DNA of 64,000 bases from Diaphorobacter nitroreducens (GTDB lineage Bacteria > Pseudomonadota > Gammaproteobacteria > Burkholderiales > Burkholderiaceae_C): NCBI GenBank assembly GCA_003755025.1, contig RJVL01000003.1, positions 1 through 64,000 on the forward strand. The letters run 5' to 3'. This document shows positions 19,270 to 27,460 of the stretch, piece after piece. The notes under the pieces are model-generated. The model worked only from the letters and a program-made list of their open reading frames with translations. It was not told the DNA's origin and made no database searches. The translations under genes and the position numbers were made by a program. The first letter of the stretch is position 1. Each line of letters begins with the position of its first letter.

Positions 19270-21861
19270 ATGTTGAAAGCCTACCGCGACCATGTGGCCG
19301 AGCGCGCTGCATTGGGCATCCCGCCGCTGCCGCTCGATGCCAAGCAGACGGCCGAACTGATCGAGCTGATCAAGAACCCGCCCGCTGGCGAGGAGGCTTT
19401 CCTGGTGGACCTGCTGACCCACCGCGTGCCGCCGGGGGTGGACGACGCTGCCAAGGTCAAGGCGTCCTTCCTCGCGGCCGTCGCCCATGGCGACATCACG
19501 GTCGGCCTGATTTCCAAGGCCAAGGCCACCGAGCTGCTGGGCACCATGGTGGGTGGCTACAACGTGCACCCGCTGATCGAGCTGCTGGACGACGCCGAAG
19601 TCGCTTCCGTGGCTGCCGAAGCGTTGAAGAAGACGCTGCTGATGTTCGACTTCTTCAACGACGTGGCCGCCAAGGCCAAGGCCGGCAACGCCAAGGCCCA
19701 GGAGGTCATGCAGAGCTGGGCCAATGCCGAGTGGTTCACCAGCCGCCCCAAGGTCGAGCAAAAGATCACCGTCACCGTGTTCAAGGTGCCCGGCGAGACC
19801 AACACCGACGACCTGTCGCCCGCGCCTGACGCCTGGAGCCGCCCCGACATCCCGCTGCACTACCTGGCGATGCTGAAGAACACGCGCCCCGACGCAGCCT
19901 TCAAGCCCGAGGAAGACGGCAAGCGCGGCCCGATGCAGTTCATCGAGGACCTGAAGAAGAAGGGCCATCTGGTCGCCTACGTGGGTGACGTGGTGGGTAC
20001 CGGCTCGTCGCGCAAGTCCGCCACCAACTCCATCATCTGGGGCACGGGCGTGGACATTCCCTTCGTGCCCAACAAGCGCTTTGGTGGCGTGACGCTGGGC
20101 GGCAAGATCGCTCCCATCTTCTTCAACACGCAGGAAGACTCCGGCGCTCTGCCGATCGAAGTAGACGTTTCCAAGCTGGAGATGGGCGACGTAATCGATG
20201 TGCTGCCCTACGACGGCAAGATCGTGAAGAACGGCGAGACCGTGGCCGAGTTCGCGCTCAAGTCCGACGTGCTGCTGGACGAAGTGCAGGCCGGTGGCCG
20301 CATCAACCTGATCATCGGCCGCTCGCTCACCGCCAAGGCGCGTGAGTTCCTGGGCCTGCCCGCCTCGACCGCGTTCCGCCTGCCCCAGGCACCGGCGGCG
20401 TCCAATGCCGGTTTCACACTGGCCCAGAAGATGGTCGGCCGCGCCTGCGGCCTGCCCGAAGGCCAGGGCATCCGCCCGGGCACGTACTGTGAGCCCAAGA
20501 TGACCACCGTGGGCAGCCAGGACACCACCGGCCCCATGACGCGTGACGAACTGAAGGACCTGGCCTGCCTGGGCTTCTCGGCCGACCTGGTGATGCAGTC
20601 CTTCTGCCACACGGCCGCCTACCCCAAGCCCGTGGACGTGAAGACCCACCGCGAACTGCCTGCCTTCATCTCCAACCGCGGCGGCGTGGCTCTGCGCCCC
20701 GGCGACGGCGTGATCCACAGCTGGCTCAACCGCCTGCTGCTGCCCGACACCGTCGGTACCGGCGGTGACTCGCACACCCGCTTCCCCATCGGCATTTCCT
20801 TCCCCGCAGGCTCGGGCCTCGTGGCTTTCGGCGCCGCCACCGGCGTGATGCCGCTGGACATGCCCGAGTCGGTGCTGGTGCGCTTCAAGGGCGAGATGCA
20901 GCCCGGGGTGACGCTGCGCGACCTGGTGCACGCGATCCCGCTGTACGCCATCAAGGCGGGCCTGCTGACCGTGGCCAAGGCCGGCAAGAAGAACATCTTC
21001 TCGGGCAAGATCCTCGAAATTGAGGGCCTGCCGGACCTGAAGGTGGAGCAAGCCTTCGAGCTGTCCGACGCCTCGGCCGAGCGTTCCGCCGCCGGCTGCA
21101 CGATCAAGCTCAACCCCGAGCCGATCAAGGAGTACCTGCGCTCCAACATCGTGCTGATGAAGAACATGATCGCCGATGGCTACCAGGACGCGAAGACGCT
21201 GCAGCGCCGCATCGAGAAGGTCGAAGCCTGGCTGGCCAACCCGAATCTGCTCGAAGCCGACAAGGACGCCGAGTACGCCGCCGTCATCGAGATCGATCTG
21301 GCCGACATCAAGGAGCCGATCGTTTGCTGCCCGAACGACCCGGACGACGCCAAGTTCCTGTCCGAAGTGGCTGGCACCAAGATCGACGAGGCCTTCATCG
21401 GCTCGTGCATGACCAATATTGGCCACTTCCGCGCAGCGGCCAAGCTGCTGGGCGGCCAGCGCGACATTCCGGTCAAGCTGTGGGTGGCTCCGCCCACCAA
21501 GATGGACCAGAACGAGCTGATCAAGGAAGGCCACTACGCTGCCTTCGGTACGGCTGGCGCGCGCACCGAAATGCCCGGCTGCTCGCTGTGCATGGGCAAC
21601 CAGGCGCAGGTGCGTGAAGGTGCGACGGTGATTTCCACCTCCACCCGCAACTTCCCCAACCGCCTGGGCAAGAACACCAACGTGTTCCTGGGTTCGGCCG
21701 AGCTGGCCGCCATCGCCTCGCGTCTGGGCAAGCTGCCCACCAAGGAGGAATACCTCCAGGAAATGGGCGTGATCGATGCCGACAAGGCCAGCGTGTACCG
21801 CTACATGAACTTCGACCAGATCGAGGAGTATGCAGAGGTCGCCAAGGGCGTGACGGCCTGA
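19270..21861 (+). CDS. acnB: Aconitate hydratase B
   Basis: An 863-residue aconitase B with the HEAT-like N-terminal domain (residues 1-160), the swivel domain ([16 protein letters not shown] near 240) and the three catalytic domains. 4Fe-4S ligands are in [11 protein letters not shown] and GCSLCMGN. It interconverts citrate and isocitrate, and AcnB proteins can also bind mRNA when the cluster is lost. It ends the mdh-tam-CitE-like-hypothetical-acnB cluster, after a 114-base gap that could hold its own promoter. GGAG is present at 19257-19260. Confidence 0.97.
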   Translation: MLKAYRDHVAERAALGIPPLPLDAKQTAELIELIKNPPAGEEAFLVDLLTHRVPPGVDDAAKVKASFLAAVAHGDITVGLISKAKATELLGTMVGGYNVHPLIELLDDAEVASVAAEALKKTLLMFDFFNDVAAKAKAGNAKAQEVMQSWANAEWFTSRPKVEQKITVTVFKVPGETNTDDLSPAPDAWSRPDIPLHYLAMLKNTRPDAAFKPEEDGKRGPMQFIEDLKKKGHLVAYVGDVVGTGSSRKSATNSIIWGTGVDIPFVPNKRFGGVTLGGKIAPIFFNTQEDSGALPIEVDVSKLEMGDVIDVLPYDGKIVKNGETVAEFALKSDVLLDEVQAGGRINLIIGRSLTAKAREFLGLPASTAFRLPQAPAASNAGFTLAQKMVGRACGLPEGQGIRPGTYCEPKMTTVGSQDTTGPMTRDELKDLACLGFSADLVMQSFCHTAAYPKPVDVKTHRELPAFISNRGGVALRPGDGVIHSWLNRLLLPDTVGTGGDSHTRFPIGISFPAGSGLVAFGAATGVMPLDMPESVLVRFKGEMQPGVTLRDLVHAIPLYAIKAGLLTVAKAGKKNIFSGKILEIEGLPDLKVEQAFELSDASAERSAAGCTIKLNPEPIKEYLRSNIVLMKNMIADGYQDAKTLQRRIEKVEAWLANPNLLEADKDAEYAAVIEIDLADIKEPIVCCPNDPDDAKFLSEVAGTKIDEAFIGSCMTNIGHFRAAAKLLGGQRDIPVKLWVAPPTKMDQNELIKEGHYAAFGTAGARTEMPGCSLCMGNQAQVREGATVISTSTRNFPNRLGKNTNVFLGSAELAAIASRLGKLPTKEEYLQEMGVIDADKASVYRYMNFDQIEEYAEVAKGVTA

Positions 21862-21902
21862 TCGCCGGCTGAGGCCCGGGCCGCGGCGCGGCCCCTCCCG
21901 TC

Positions 21903-21940
21903 AACCCCCGCAGGGCGCATGCCTGGCGGGGGTTTTCTTT
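21903..21940 (+). terminator. Terminator of acnB
   Basis: AACCCCCGC (21903-21911) pairs with GCGGGGGTT (21926-21934), followed by a T-rich tract. It sits between convergent acnB and the XRE regulator. Confidence 0.88.
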
Positions 21941-21950
21941 TGCTCATTAA

Positions 21951-22000
21951 TTAATAGCTGCTGACGCTTGCTGGTGCTGCGTTAGCGGCCATTTTCACTT
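21951..22000 (+). repeat. Dispersed palindromic repeat, copy D
   Basis: AATAGCTGCTGACGCTTGCT followed by GCGTTAGCGGCCATTTT. The right arm is diverged. It lies directly after the acnB terminator in a convergent gap. Confidence 0.7.
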
Positions 22001-22080
22001 AAATGCTCGCGCCGCGTGTGCCGCGCGTCGGGGGATGTCGCACGCCGAGACCGTGGTCACCACCCGGGAGACGGTGCCGT

Positions 22081-22896
22081 TCAGGCCGCGGCCAGCGCGC
22101 GCAGTGCGGCGGCGCTGGCGTCGTCGGCGGGGAAGAACGTTTCCAGCGCCAGCTCCTGCAGCGTCACGTCGACGGGCGAGCCGAACACCGTGGTGGTGCT
22201 CACCAGCTGGAGCGTGCCGGCCGACGTGCGGAACTCGAACGGCATGAGCACGCCCAGGTGCTCGCCCGGCAGCGGCGGGCTGGCAGGCGGCAAAGGGTAG
22301 GCCTGCAGTTCCTGCAGCAGGGCGGCCAGCACCGGGTCGCTGCTCTCGTGGATCTGCTGGCGCAACCGCTCCAGCAGGTGCGCGCGCCATTGCGCCAGGT
22401 TGGCGATGCGCGGTGCCAGGCCCCCCGGGTGCAGGCTGAGGCGCAGCACGTTCACGGGCGGCTGCAGCAGCTGGGCGTCCACGCGGGACAGCAGCAGGGG
22501 CACGATGCGGTTGGCCATGAGCAGGTTCCAGTGCCGGTCCATCGCCAGCGCCGGCCAGGGTTCGTGGCAGTCCAAAATGCGCTGCACCGCCGCGCGCGCA
22601 TCGGCCATCTCGGGCGCATCGAGCGGGCGTTCGCGGTACATCGGGGCATAGCCCGCGGCCACCAGCAGCGCGTTGCGCTCGCGCAGGGGCACGTCCAGGC
22701 GATGGGCCAGGCGCAGCACCATGTCGCGGCTGGGGCTGGCGCGGCCCGTTTCCACGCAGCTCAGGTGGCGCGTAGACACCTCGGCCGCGTGTGCCAGGTC
22801 CAGTTGGCTCAAGCGCCGGCGCTGGCGCCAGTGGCGCAGCCGTTCTCCAAAAGGCGCGGGTGTCGATAGGGCGGGAGCGTGGTGCATGGCCTGCAT
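22081..22896 (-). CDS. XRE-family regulator with MmyB-like C-terminal domain
   Basis: A 271-residue protein. Residues about 15-72 form a Cro/C1-type helix-turn-helix (LSQLDLAHAAEVSTRHLSCV, then ETGRASPSRDMVLRLA). The remainder matches the MmyB-like PAS-fold ligand-binding domain common in actinobacterial and proteobacterial regulators (WPALAMDRHWNLLMANR). The start may be the ATG at 22896 or the one at 22887. A perfect 8+1+8 palindrome lies 27 bases upstream, between this gene and a divergent membrane-protein gene, so it probably controls itself and that neighbour. The ligand is unknown. Confidence 0.87.
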   Translation of the reverse strand: MQAMHHAPALSTPAPFGERLRHWRQRRRLSQLDLAHAAEVSTRHLSCVETGRASPSRDMVLRLAHRLDVPLRERNALLVAAGYAPMYRERPLDAPEMADARAAVQRILDCHEPWPALAMDRHWNLLMANRIVPLLLSRVDAQLLQPPVNVLRLSLHPGGLAPRIANLAQWRAHLLERLRQQIHESSDPVLAALLQELQAYPLPPASPPLPGEHLGVLMPFEFRTSAGTLQLVSTTTVFGSPVDVTLQELALETFFPADDASAAALRALAAA

Positions 22897-22922
22897 GGTA
22901 GGGCCGGCCGCGCGGCGTGGGC

Positions 22923-22939
22923 ATGACCTGTCAGGTCAT
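22923..22939. promoter_or_regulatory. Perfect inverted repeat, candidate operator of the XRE regulator
   Basis: ATGACCTG-T-CAGGTCAT: two perfect 8-base arms with a one-base centre. It lies 27 bases from the regulator start and 63 bases from the divergent membrane-protein gene. Confidence 0.78.
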
Positions 22940-23001
22940 GGACGCGCAGCCGCCGCGTGACGACGATGCAGGCCATGTTCAACCCCTCAGGAGATCACAC
23001 C

Positions 23002-23433
23002 ATGGCCTTCATCGATGCTTTCACGTCCCCCGGCGGCCTGCGCCGCGTGCTCTGGGCCGATGCCGCCGCAGGCGCCGGCATGGCGGCGCTGCACCTGGGC
23101 GCGGCAGCGCCGCTGGCTGAATGGCTGGGCATGTCGCCCCGGTTGCTGTTGGCCAGCGGCTGGCTGCTGCTGCCTTTCGTGCTGCTGGCCGGGTCGCTGG
23201 CCCTGCGGCGCGATGCAGCCGGCGGCGCGCTGGCGCTGCTGGTGGCGGGCAATGTCCTGTGGGTGCTGGCCAGCGCAGTGGTGCTGTGGGGCACGACGTG
23301 GGTGACCGGCGGCTGGGGCCAGGCCTATGTGGCCGTGCAGGCGGTGGCCGTGCTGGCCCTGGCGGAACTGCAGTGGATGGCGCTGCGCCGTGCACGCGTG
23401 GCGGTGCAGGGCGTGCGCGCGGCAGTCTCCTGA
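23002..23433 (+). CDS. Small four-helix membrane protein, function unknown
   Basis: A 143-residue protein with four hydrophobic segments (about residues 15-35, 48-68, 76-96 and 105-125) joined by short loops, with a positively charged C-terminus. I do not recognise a named family beyond small conserved membrane proteins. AGGAG (22989-22993) sets the start at 23002. It is divergent from the XRE/MmyB regulator across a perfect operator, so it is the likely target of that regulator. Its stop is seven bases from the end of the convergent ParB-like gene. Confidence 0.8.
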   Translation: MAFIDAFTSPGGLRRVLWADAAAGAGMAALHLGAAAPLAEWLGMSPRLLLASGWLLLPFVLLAGSLALRRDAAGGALALLVAGNVLWVLASAVVLWGTTWVTGGWGQAYVAVQAVAVLALAELQWMALRRARVAVQGVRAAVS

Positions 23434-23440
23434 CGGGCGC

Positions 23441-24325
23441 TCAGCCCTGCTCGGCCAGCAGGTCCTGCAGAGCCTTGACCTGTTGGCGCAGGCGCTCGTT
23501 TTCGGCCTCCAGTTCCGCCACGCGCTGCTGCAGCTTTGCGGCGTCGGGGGCGGCCGTCGATTCCGGCCCGGCGGTGCCGTCGGCCTCCGTTGCGGCGGCA
23601 TCGGGCTTTGGTTTCTTCTTGCCATCGCGCACGCGCTTGGCGGCCTGCTTGAGTTCCTGCGCACCGCCGGCCGCGGCGCTCTTTTGCTCGTCCACCGGCA
23701 GGGTGGCCACCACGGCAGCGGCGTTCAAGGACAGTTCGCCCGACTTGACCGCAGCCACCACTTCCGGCGCTGCGTTCTGGTGGATGGTCTCGATGGCCTT
23801 GACCTGGGCGGCCGTCAGGCGGGCGGCGCGGGCCAGGGCCTCGCGCGTGTCCAGCGCGTCTTCGGGCACCTTGGGCACGCTGGCCAGCGCCTGGGCGACG
23901 ACCGGGTCGGTGTCGCCCTCCCACGGCGCTTGTTCAGGCGCCTGGGCGGCCTCGGCCTTGGCTGCCACCACGGCAGCAGCGGCCGCGGCGCGGCGCTCGG
24001 CAATGATCTCGCGCTTGCGCAGTGCCAGCACGCCGCGCTGGAACTCCGACACGCTGCGCCGCCCCAGGTGCTGGTCGATCATCCACAGGTGCACGTCCTC
24101 CATGTTCTGAAAGCGGGTGTTCTGCACCGTCTGGAAGGGCAGGCCGTGCTTGTGGCAGATGCCGAAGCGGTTGTGGCCGTCCACGAGGATGTTGCCCCAC
24201 AGCACCAGCGCGTCGCGGCAGCCCTCTGCGAGGATGCTGCGCTCCAGCGCGTCGTGCTCTTCGGGCGTGAGCGGGTCGATGTAGGCCTTGAGTTCGGGCA
24301 GGACGACGATGTCTTCAGGATTCAT
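23441..24325 (-). CDS. Orphan ParB-like nuclease-fold protein with C-terminal coiled coil
   Basis: A 294-residue protein. Residues about 10-100 resemble a ParB/Srx N-terminal domain: EEHDALERSILAEGCRDALV, then NILVDGHNRFGICHKHGLPF, the segment that binds CTP or nucleotide in that fold. The middle is an Ala-rich helical part, followed by a Lys-rich stretch (KRVRDGKKKPKP) and a C-terminal coiled coil (VAELEAENERLRQQVKAL). There is no parA, integrase or plasmid gene nearby, so a partition role is doubtful. It may be a nucleoid-associated or regulatory ParB relative. The ATG at 24325 is preferred over the extended frame. Confidence 0.7.
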   Translation of the reverse strand: MNPEDIVVLPELKAYIDPLTPEEHDALERSILAEGCRDALVLWGNILVDGHNRFGICHKHGLPFQTVQNTRFQNMEDVHLWMIDQHLGRRSVSEFQRGVLALRKREIIAERRAAAAAAVVAAKAEAAQAPEQAPWEGDTDPVVAQALASVPKVPEDALDTREALARAARLTAAQVKAIETIHQNAAPEVVAAVKSGELSLNAAAVVATLPVDEQKSAAAGGAQELKQAAKRVRDGKKKPKPDAAATEADGTAGPESTAAPDAAKLQQRVAELEAENERLRQQVKALQDLLAEQG

Positions 24326-24357
24326 GGATTCTTGGTATGGGGCGGGGCAAGAAATGG

Positions 24358-24382
24358 GCAAAGGCCCCGGCGGGGCCTTTGC
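24358..24382. terminator. GC-rich hairpin between trhP and the ParB-like gene
   Basis: GCAAAGGCCCC (24358-24368) pairs perfectly with GGGGCCTTTGC (24372-24382), flanked by five A on the right. On the minus strand it follows trhP and precedes the ParB-like gene; the T-run after it is poor, so termination may be partial. Confidence 0.55.
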
Positions 24383-24383
24383 A

Positions 24384-24430
24384 AAAATAGGAGCTGCTCG
24401 CGCTTGATGGTTGAGCGTTTCGGTATCAAA
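24384..24430 (+). repeat. Dispersed palindromic repeat, copy E
   Basis: ATAGGAGCTGCTCGCGCTTG followed by ATGGTTGAGCGTTTCGG. It is adjacent to the GC-rich hairpin between trhP and the ParB-like gene. Confidence 0.6.
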
Positions 24431-24473
24431 TCTACCTGAAACGCCCTGTGGACGGGCACTGCCAGCTATGGTT

Positions 24474-25850
24474 TCAGGAAGGCTGCAGCAATCGCGCGAT
24501 GAGCGCGCCTTCCACCGGGCCGTCGATCGGAATGCGCACACGCAGCGGATTGCCCGGCGCCACCTGCACGCTTTCGCCGTCCAGGTTGAACATCTGCGTG
24601 AGCTGCACCGTGCGGTTGCCGCTGGGGTGGATCACCTCCAGCGTGTCGCCCACGGCGAAGCGGTTCATGGTCTCGACCTCGGCCATGCCGTCGGCGTAGC
24701 CGCGCACCTGGCCGACGAAGTGGGCGCGCTGCAGCACGCTGTTGCCGGTTTCGTAGTTCTGGTAGTCGTTGGCCGGGCGGCGCTCCAGCAGGCCGCCGGT
24801 GTAGCCGCGGTTGGCCAGGCCTTCCAGCTCGGTGATCAGGTGCGGGTTGAACGGGCGGCCCGCCACCGCGTCGTCGATCGCGCGGCGGTACACCTGGGCG
24901 GTACGCGCCACGTAGTACAGGCTCTTGGTACGGCCCTCGATCTTGAGCGAATCCACGCCGATCTTCACCAGGCGCTCCACATGCTCCACGGCGCGCAGGT
25001 CCTTGGAGTTCATGATGTAGGTGCCGTGCTCATCCTCCATGATGGGCATGAGCTCGCCGGGGCGGCCGATCTCTTCGATCAGGTAGACCTGGTCGGCCTT
25101 GGGGTGGCGTTGGCCGCTACCGCAGGTGCTGGTGAACTGGCTGTCGGCTTCCTCGCGCGCCTGTTCGAAGTTGAAACCCTGCTCCATGGACGTGGCCAGC
25201 GCTTCGCCGGTGTTGGGGTCCACCGCCGCGTCGTGGGTCTTGTATTCCCAGCGGCAGGCGTTGGTGCAGGTGCCCTGGTTGGGGTCGCGCCGGTTGAAGT
25301 AGCCGCTGAGCAGGCAGCGGCCCGAGTAGGCAATGCACAGCGCGCCGTGCACGAAGACCTCGATCTCCATGTCAGGGCATTCCTGGCGGATCTTCTCGAT
25401 CTCGTCCAGGCTCAGTTCGCGCGAGAGGATGATGCGCGACACGCCGGCTTTCTGCCAGAACTTCACCGTGGCGTAGTTGGTGGTATTGGCCTGCACCGAG
25501 AGGTGGATCTCGGTCTCGGGCCACTTTTCCTTCACCATCATGATCAGGCCGGGGTCGGCCATGATGAAGGCGTCGGGCTTGCACTCGATGACAGGCTCGA
25601 TGTCGCGCAGGTAGGTGCGCACCTTGTCGTTGTGCGCGATCAGGTTGCTGGTGACGAAGAACTTCTTGCCCCGCGCGTGCGCCTCCTGGATGCCCTGGGC
25701 GATCTGCTCCAGGCGGAACTCGTTGTTGCGCGCACGCAGGCTGTAGCGCGGCTGGCCGGCGTAGATGGCGTCGGCGCCGAAGTCGTACGCCGCACGCATC
25801 TTGTCGAGCGAGCCGGCGGGCAGCAGCAGTTCGGGGGCTTTGAGGGTCAT
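24474..25850 (-). CDS. trhP: U32 peptidase family, tRNA uridine-34 hydroxylase TrhP (YegQ)
   Basis: A 458-residue protein of the U32 family, YegQ branch. ELLLPAGSLDKMRAAYDFGA is the characteristic N-terminus, and VHGALCIAYSGRCLLSGYFN plus NQGTCTNACRW carry the conserved cysteines. In E. coli the prephenate-dependent TrhP makes 5-hydroxyuridine at tRNA position 34. Despite the family name, peptidase activity is not expected here. The ATG at 25850 is used; an in-frame TTG nine bases upstream is possible. It is a single gene. Confidence 0.88.
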   Translation of the reverse strand: MTLKAPELLLPAGSLDKMRAAYDFGADAIYAGQPRYSLRARNNEFRLEQIAQGIQEAHARGKKFFVTSNLIAHNDKVRTYLRDIEPVIECKPDAFIMADPGLIMMVKEKWPETEIHLSVQANTTNYATVKFWQKAGVSRIILSRELSLDEIEKIRQECPDMEIEVFVHGALCIAYSGRCLLSGYFNRRDPNQGTCTNACRWEYKTHDAAVDPNTGEALATSMEQGFNFEQAREEADSQFTSTCGSGQRHPKADQVYLIEEIGRPGELMPIMEDEHGTYIMNSKDLRAVEHVERLVKIGVDSLKIEGRTKSLYYVARTAQVYRRAIDDAVAGRPFNPHLITELEGLANRGYTGGLLERRPANDYQNYETGNSVLQRAHFVGQVRGYADGMAEVETMNRFAVGDTLEVIHPSGNRTVQLTQMFNLDGESVQVAPGNPLRVRIPIDGPVEGALIARLLQPS

Positions 25851-26170
25851 AGCCTGCAATTTTCGCTGATGTGCGGGGTGAGGGTGGGGCGCGTGGGTAA
25901 TGACCGGGTTGGGGTCTTTGGGGCGGTTGCTTTGCGTTGTCGGTGGTGGCAGTTGTGAGGATTAGGAGGGGTGTTCGACGTAGGGTTGAGAGGCTGGGGC
26001 GAGAGCGGACTGCTCGCCGGTGGCGGAGTTTGGCCCCCAGCGGCTTGTGCCGGACGCTAATCCGACGCCACGAACCGTGGCTCGACGCCGCGTGCGCCCG
26101 GCCTTCCCTTGGATGCCATGAACAGGTATATCCAAGACGAGGGCCTGTTCACATTCCGTGCCAACAGGCC
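25851..26170. other. Gene-poor stretch with a 10-base inverted repeat
   Basis: No convincing gene is seen. An open frame at 25937-26251 matches nothing I recognise and overlaps the end of the GST gene on the other strand. AGGGCCTGTT (26140-26149) and AACAGGCCCT (26163-26172) form a perfect inverted repeat with a 13-base loop that covers the GST stop codon. The sequence may contain decayed mobile-element DNA, but no transposase remnant is identifiable. Confidence 0.5.
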
Positions 26171-26800
26171 CTAGCTTCGTGGCATCGCCTCGAAATCGCT
26201 CGGGGCGGCGGCGCGGAAGGCGGGCAGCGCTTCACAGTGTTCGGCCAGTGAGATCAGCGCGGCGTGGGCGGACGGTGACAGCACTTCATCCATCCGGTCC
26301 TGCATGTACCAGATCAGCGTGGTAATCATCACATCGGCATGGGTGAGTGCCGCCCCGCAGGCATACGGTGTGGTAAGGCGTTTGGTCAGTTCGTCGAGAC
26401 CAGCGCGTGCCTGGCCAAGGCAGCGATCCAGCCAGACGGCGCTGCGGTGTTCGGGGGGGTGAAAGTGCCTTTCGTACACCACAGCCGCGACCTTTTCGAG
26501 GGTGCCTTGCGCCAGTGCCGTCATCTGGAGAACGCGCCGGCGTTGGGGGCCGGAGCGGGGGATCAGCGCCGCGTCGCCTGCCTGCTCATCGAGATGATCC
26601 AGGATGGATGCGCTGTCGATCAGCACTTCGCCATCGTCGAGGACGAGGGCCGGGATGCGGGTCAGCGGGCTGATCCTACCGATTGCTGCCGCATCGCCAA
26701 AGATGGATCGCGTATCGCGGGTGAAGGGGATGCCGTAGTGATGCAGCGCGATGGCGACACGGCGCGTGACGGGGCTGTCATATTGGCCGACGAGGATCAT
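26171..26800 (-). CDS. Glutathione S-transferase family protein
   Basis: A 209-residue protein with an N-terminal thioredoxin-like domain (MILVGQYDSPVTRRVAIAL) and a C-terminal all-helical domain. The IPALVLDDGEVLIDSASIL segment is the glutathione-binding cis-proline region. The start at 26800 is chosen because the family normally begins at MILVGQYDS; ATG 26815 and TTG 26824 are alternatives. The stop lies inside a perfect inverted repeat. It is a single gene with an unknown substrate, likely in detoxification or redox defence. Confidence 0.83.
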   Translation of the reverse strand: MILVGQYDSPVTRRVAIALHHYGIPFTRDTRSIFGDAAAIGRISPLTRIPALVLDDGEVLIDSASILDHLDEQAGDAALIPRSGPQRRRVLQMTALAQGTLEKVAAVVYERHFHPPEHRSAVWLDRCLGQARAGLDELTKRLTTPYACGAALTHADVMITTLIWYMQDRMDEVLSPSAHAALISLAEHCEALPAFRAAAPSDFEAMPRS

Positions 26801-26926
26801 GGGCAGGTCTTCCATCTCAAACAACGCGCTTCAAGCATCCTGAATGTGTACGGCGACAGCCTCCCCATCAGCCGCCCTTCGTAAAGGCAGGCTCTGGCCG
26901 ATGACAGCCCATGCGCGCTCAATGCG

Positions 26927-27460
26927 CTAAACCCGCCGCTTGTCCAGCTTGCGCGTGAGTGTGCGGCGGTGCATGCCCAGGCGGCGCGCGGCCTCGGAGA
27001 TGTTGAAGCCGGTCTCGGCCAGCACTTCGTGGATGCGCTCCCACTCCAGCGTCTTGATGGAGCTGGCGCGGTTGGTCAGTTCCACGTCGGCATTGCCTTC
27101 GGTGAGGCCGAAGGCGGCCTCGATATCGTCGGTGTTCGATGGCTTGGCCAGGTAGTGGCAGGCACCCAGCTTTACGGCCTCGACGGCGGTGGCAATGCTG
27201 GCGTAGCCCGTGAGCACGACGATGAGCATGTCCGGGTTGGCCGCGTGCAGCGCCCGAACGCAGGCCAGGCCCGTGGCCTCGCCCTTGAGCTTGAGGTCCA
27301 CGACGGCATAGTCGGGCGTGTGCCCGGCCAGCAGTGCTTCGGCCTGTGCCAGGCTGTCGGCGTGCAGCACGCGGTAGCCGCGCCGCTCGAACGAACGGGC
27401 CAGCGTGCGCGCGAAGGCCTCGTCGTCTTCCACGATGAGCAGCAAGCGTTCAGCGTCCAT
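26927..27460 (-). CDS. regA: Redox response regulator RegA/PrrA/ActR
   Basis: A 177-residue protein with a receiver domain (acidic EDD at 11-13, phospho-acceptor Asp55 in VVDLKLKG, conserved LTGYASIATAVEA, Lys in YLAKP) and a C-terminal Fis-type helix-turn-helix (NISEAARRLGMHRRTLTRKL). This architecture and the HTH sequence match RegA/PrrA/ActR, global redox regulators of respiration, carbon and nitrogen metabolism. Its start overlaps the regB stop by 11 bases, so the pair is co-translated. It is the last gene of a cluster with cyoABCD and SURF1. Confidence 0.92.
   Translation of the reverse strand: MDAERLLLIVEDDEAFARTLARSFERRGYRVLHADSLAQAEALLAGHTPDYAVVDLKLKGEATGLACVRALHAANPDMLIVVLTGYASIATAVEAVKLGACHYLAKPSNTDDIEAAFGLTEGNADVELTNRASSIKTLEWERIHEVLAETGFNISEAARRLGMHRRTLTRKLDKRRV

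Noticed and set aside
23441-24325. Plasmid or integrative-element partition locus
   Set aside because: No parA, integrase, relaxase or parS-like iterons nearby, and flanks are chromosomal housekeeping genes.
25937-26251. Small gene of 104 codons in the gap after trhP
   Set aside because: Non-ATG start, Arg-rich translation, no ribosome site, and overlap with the GST gene on the other strand.
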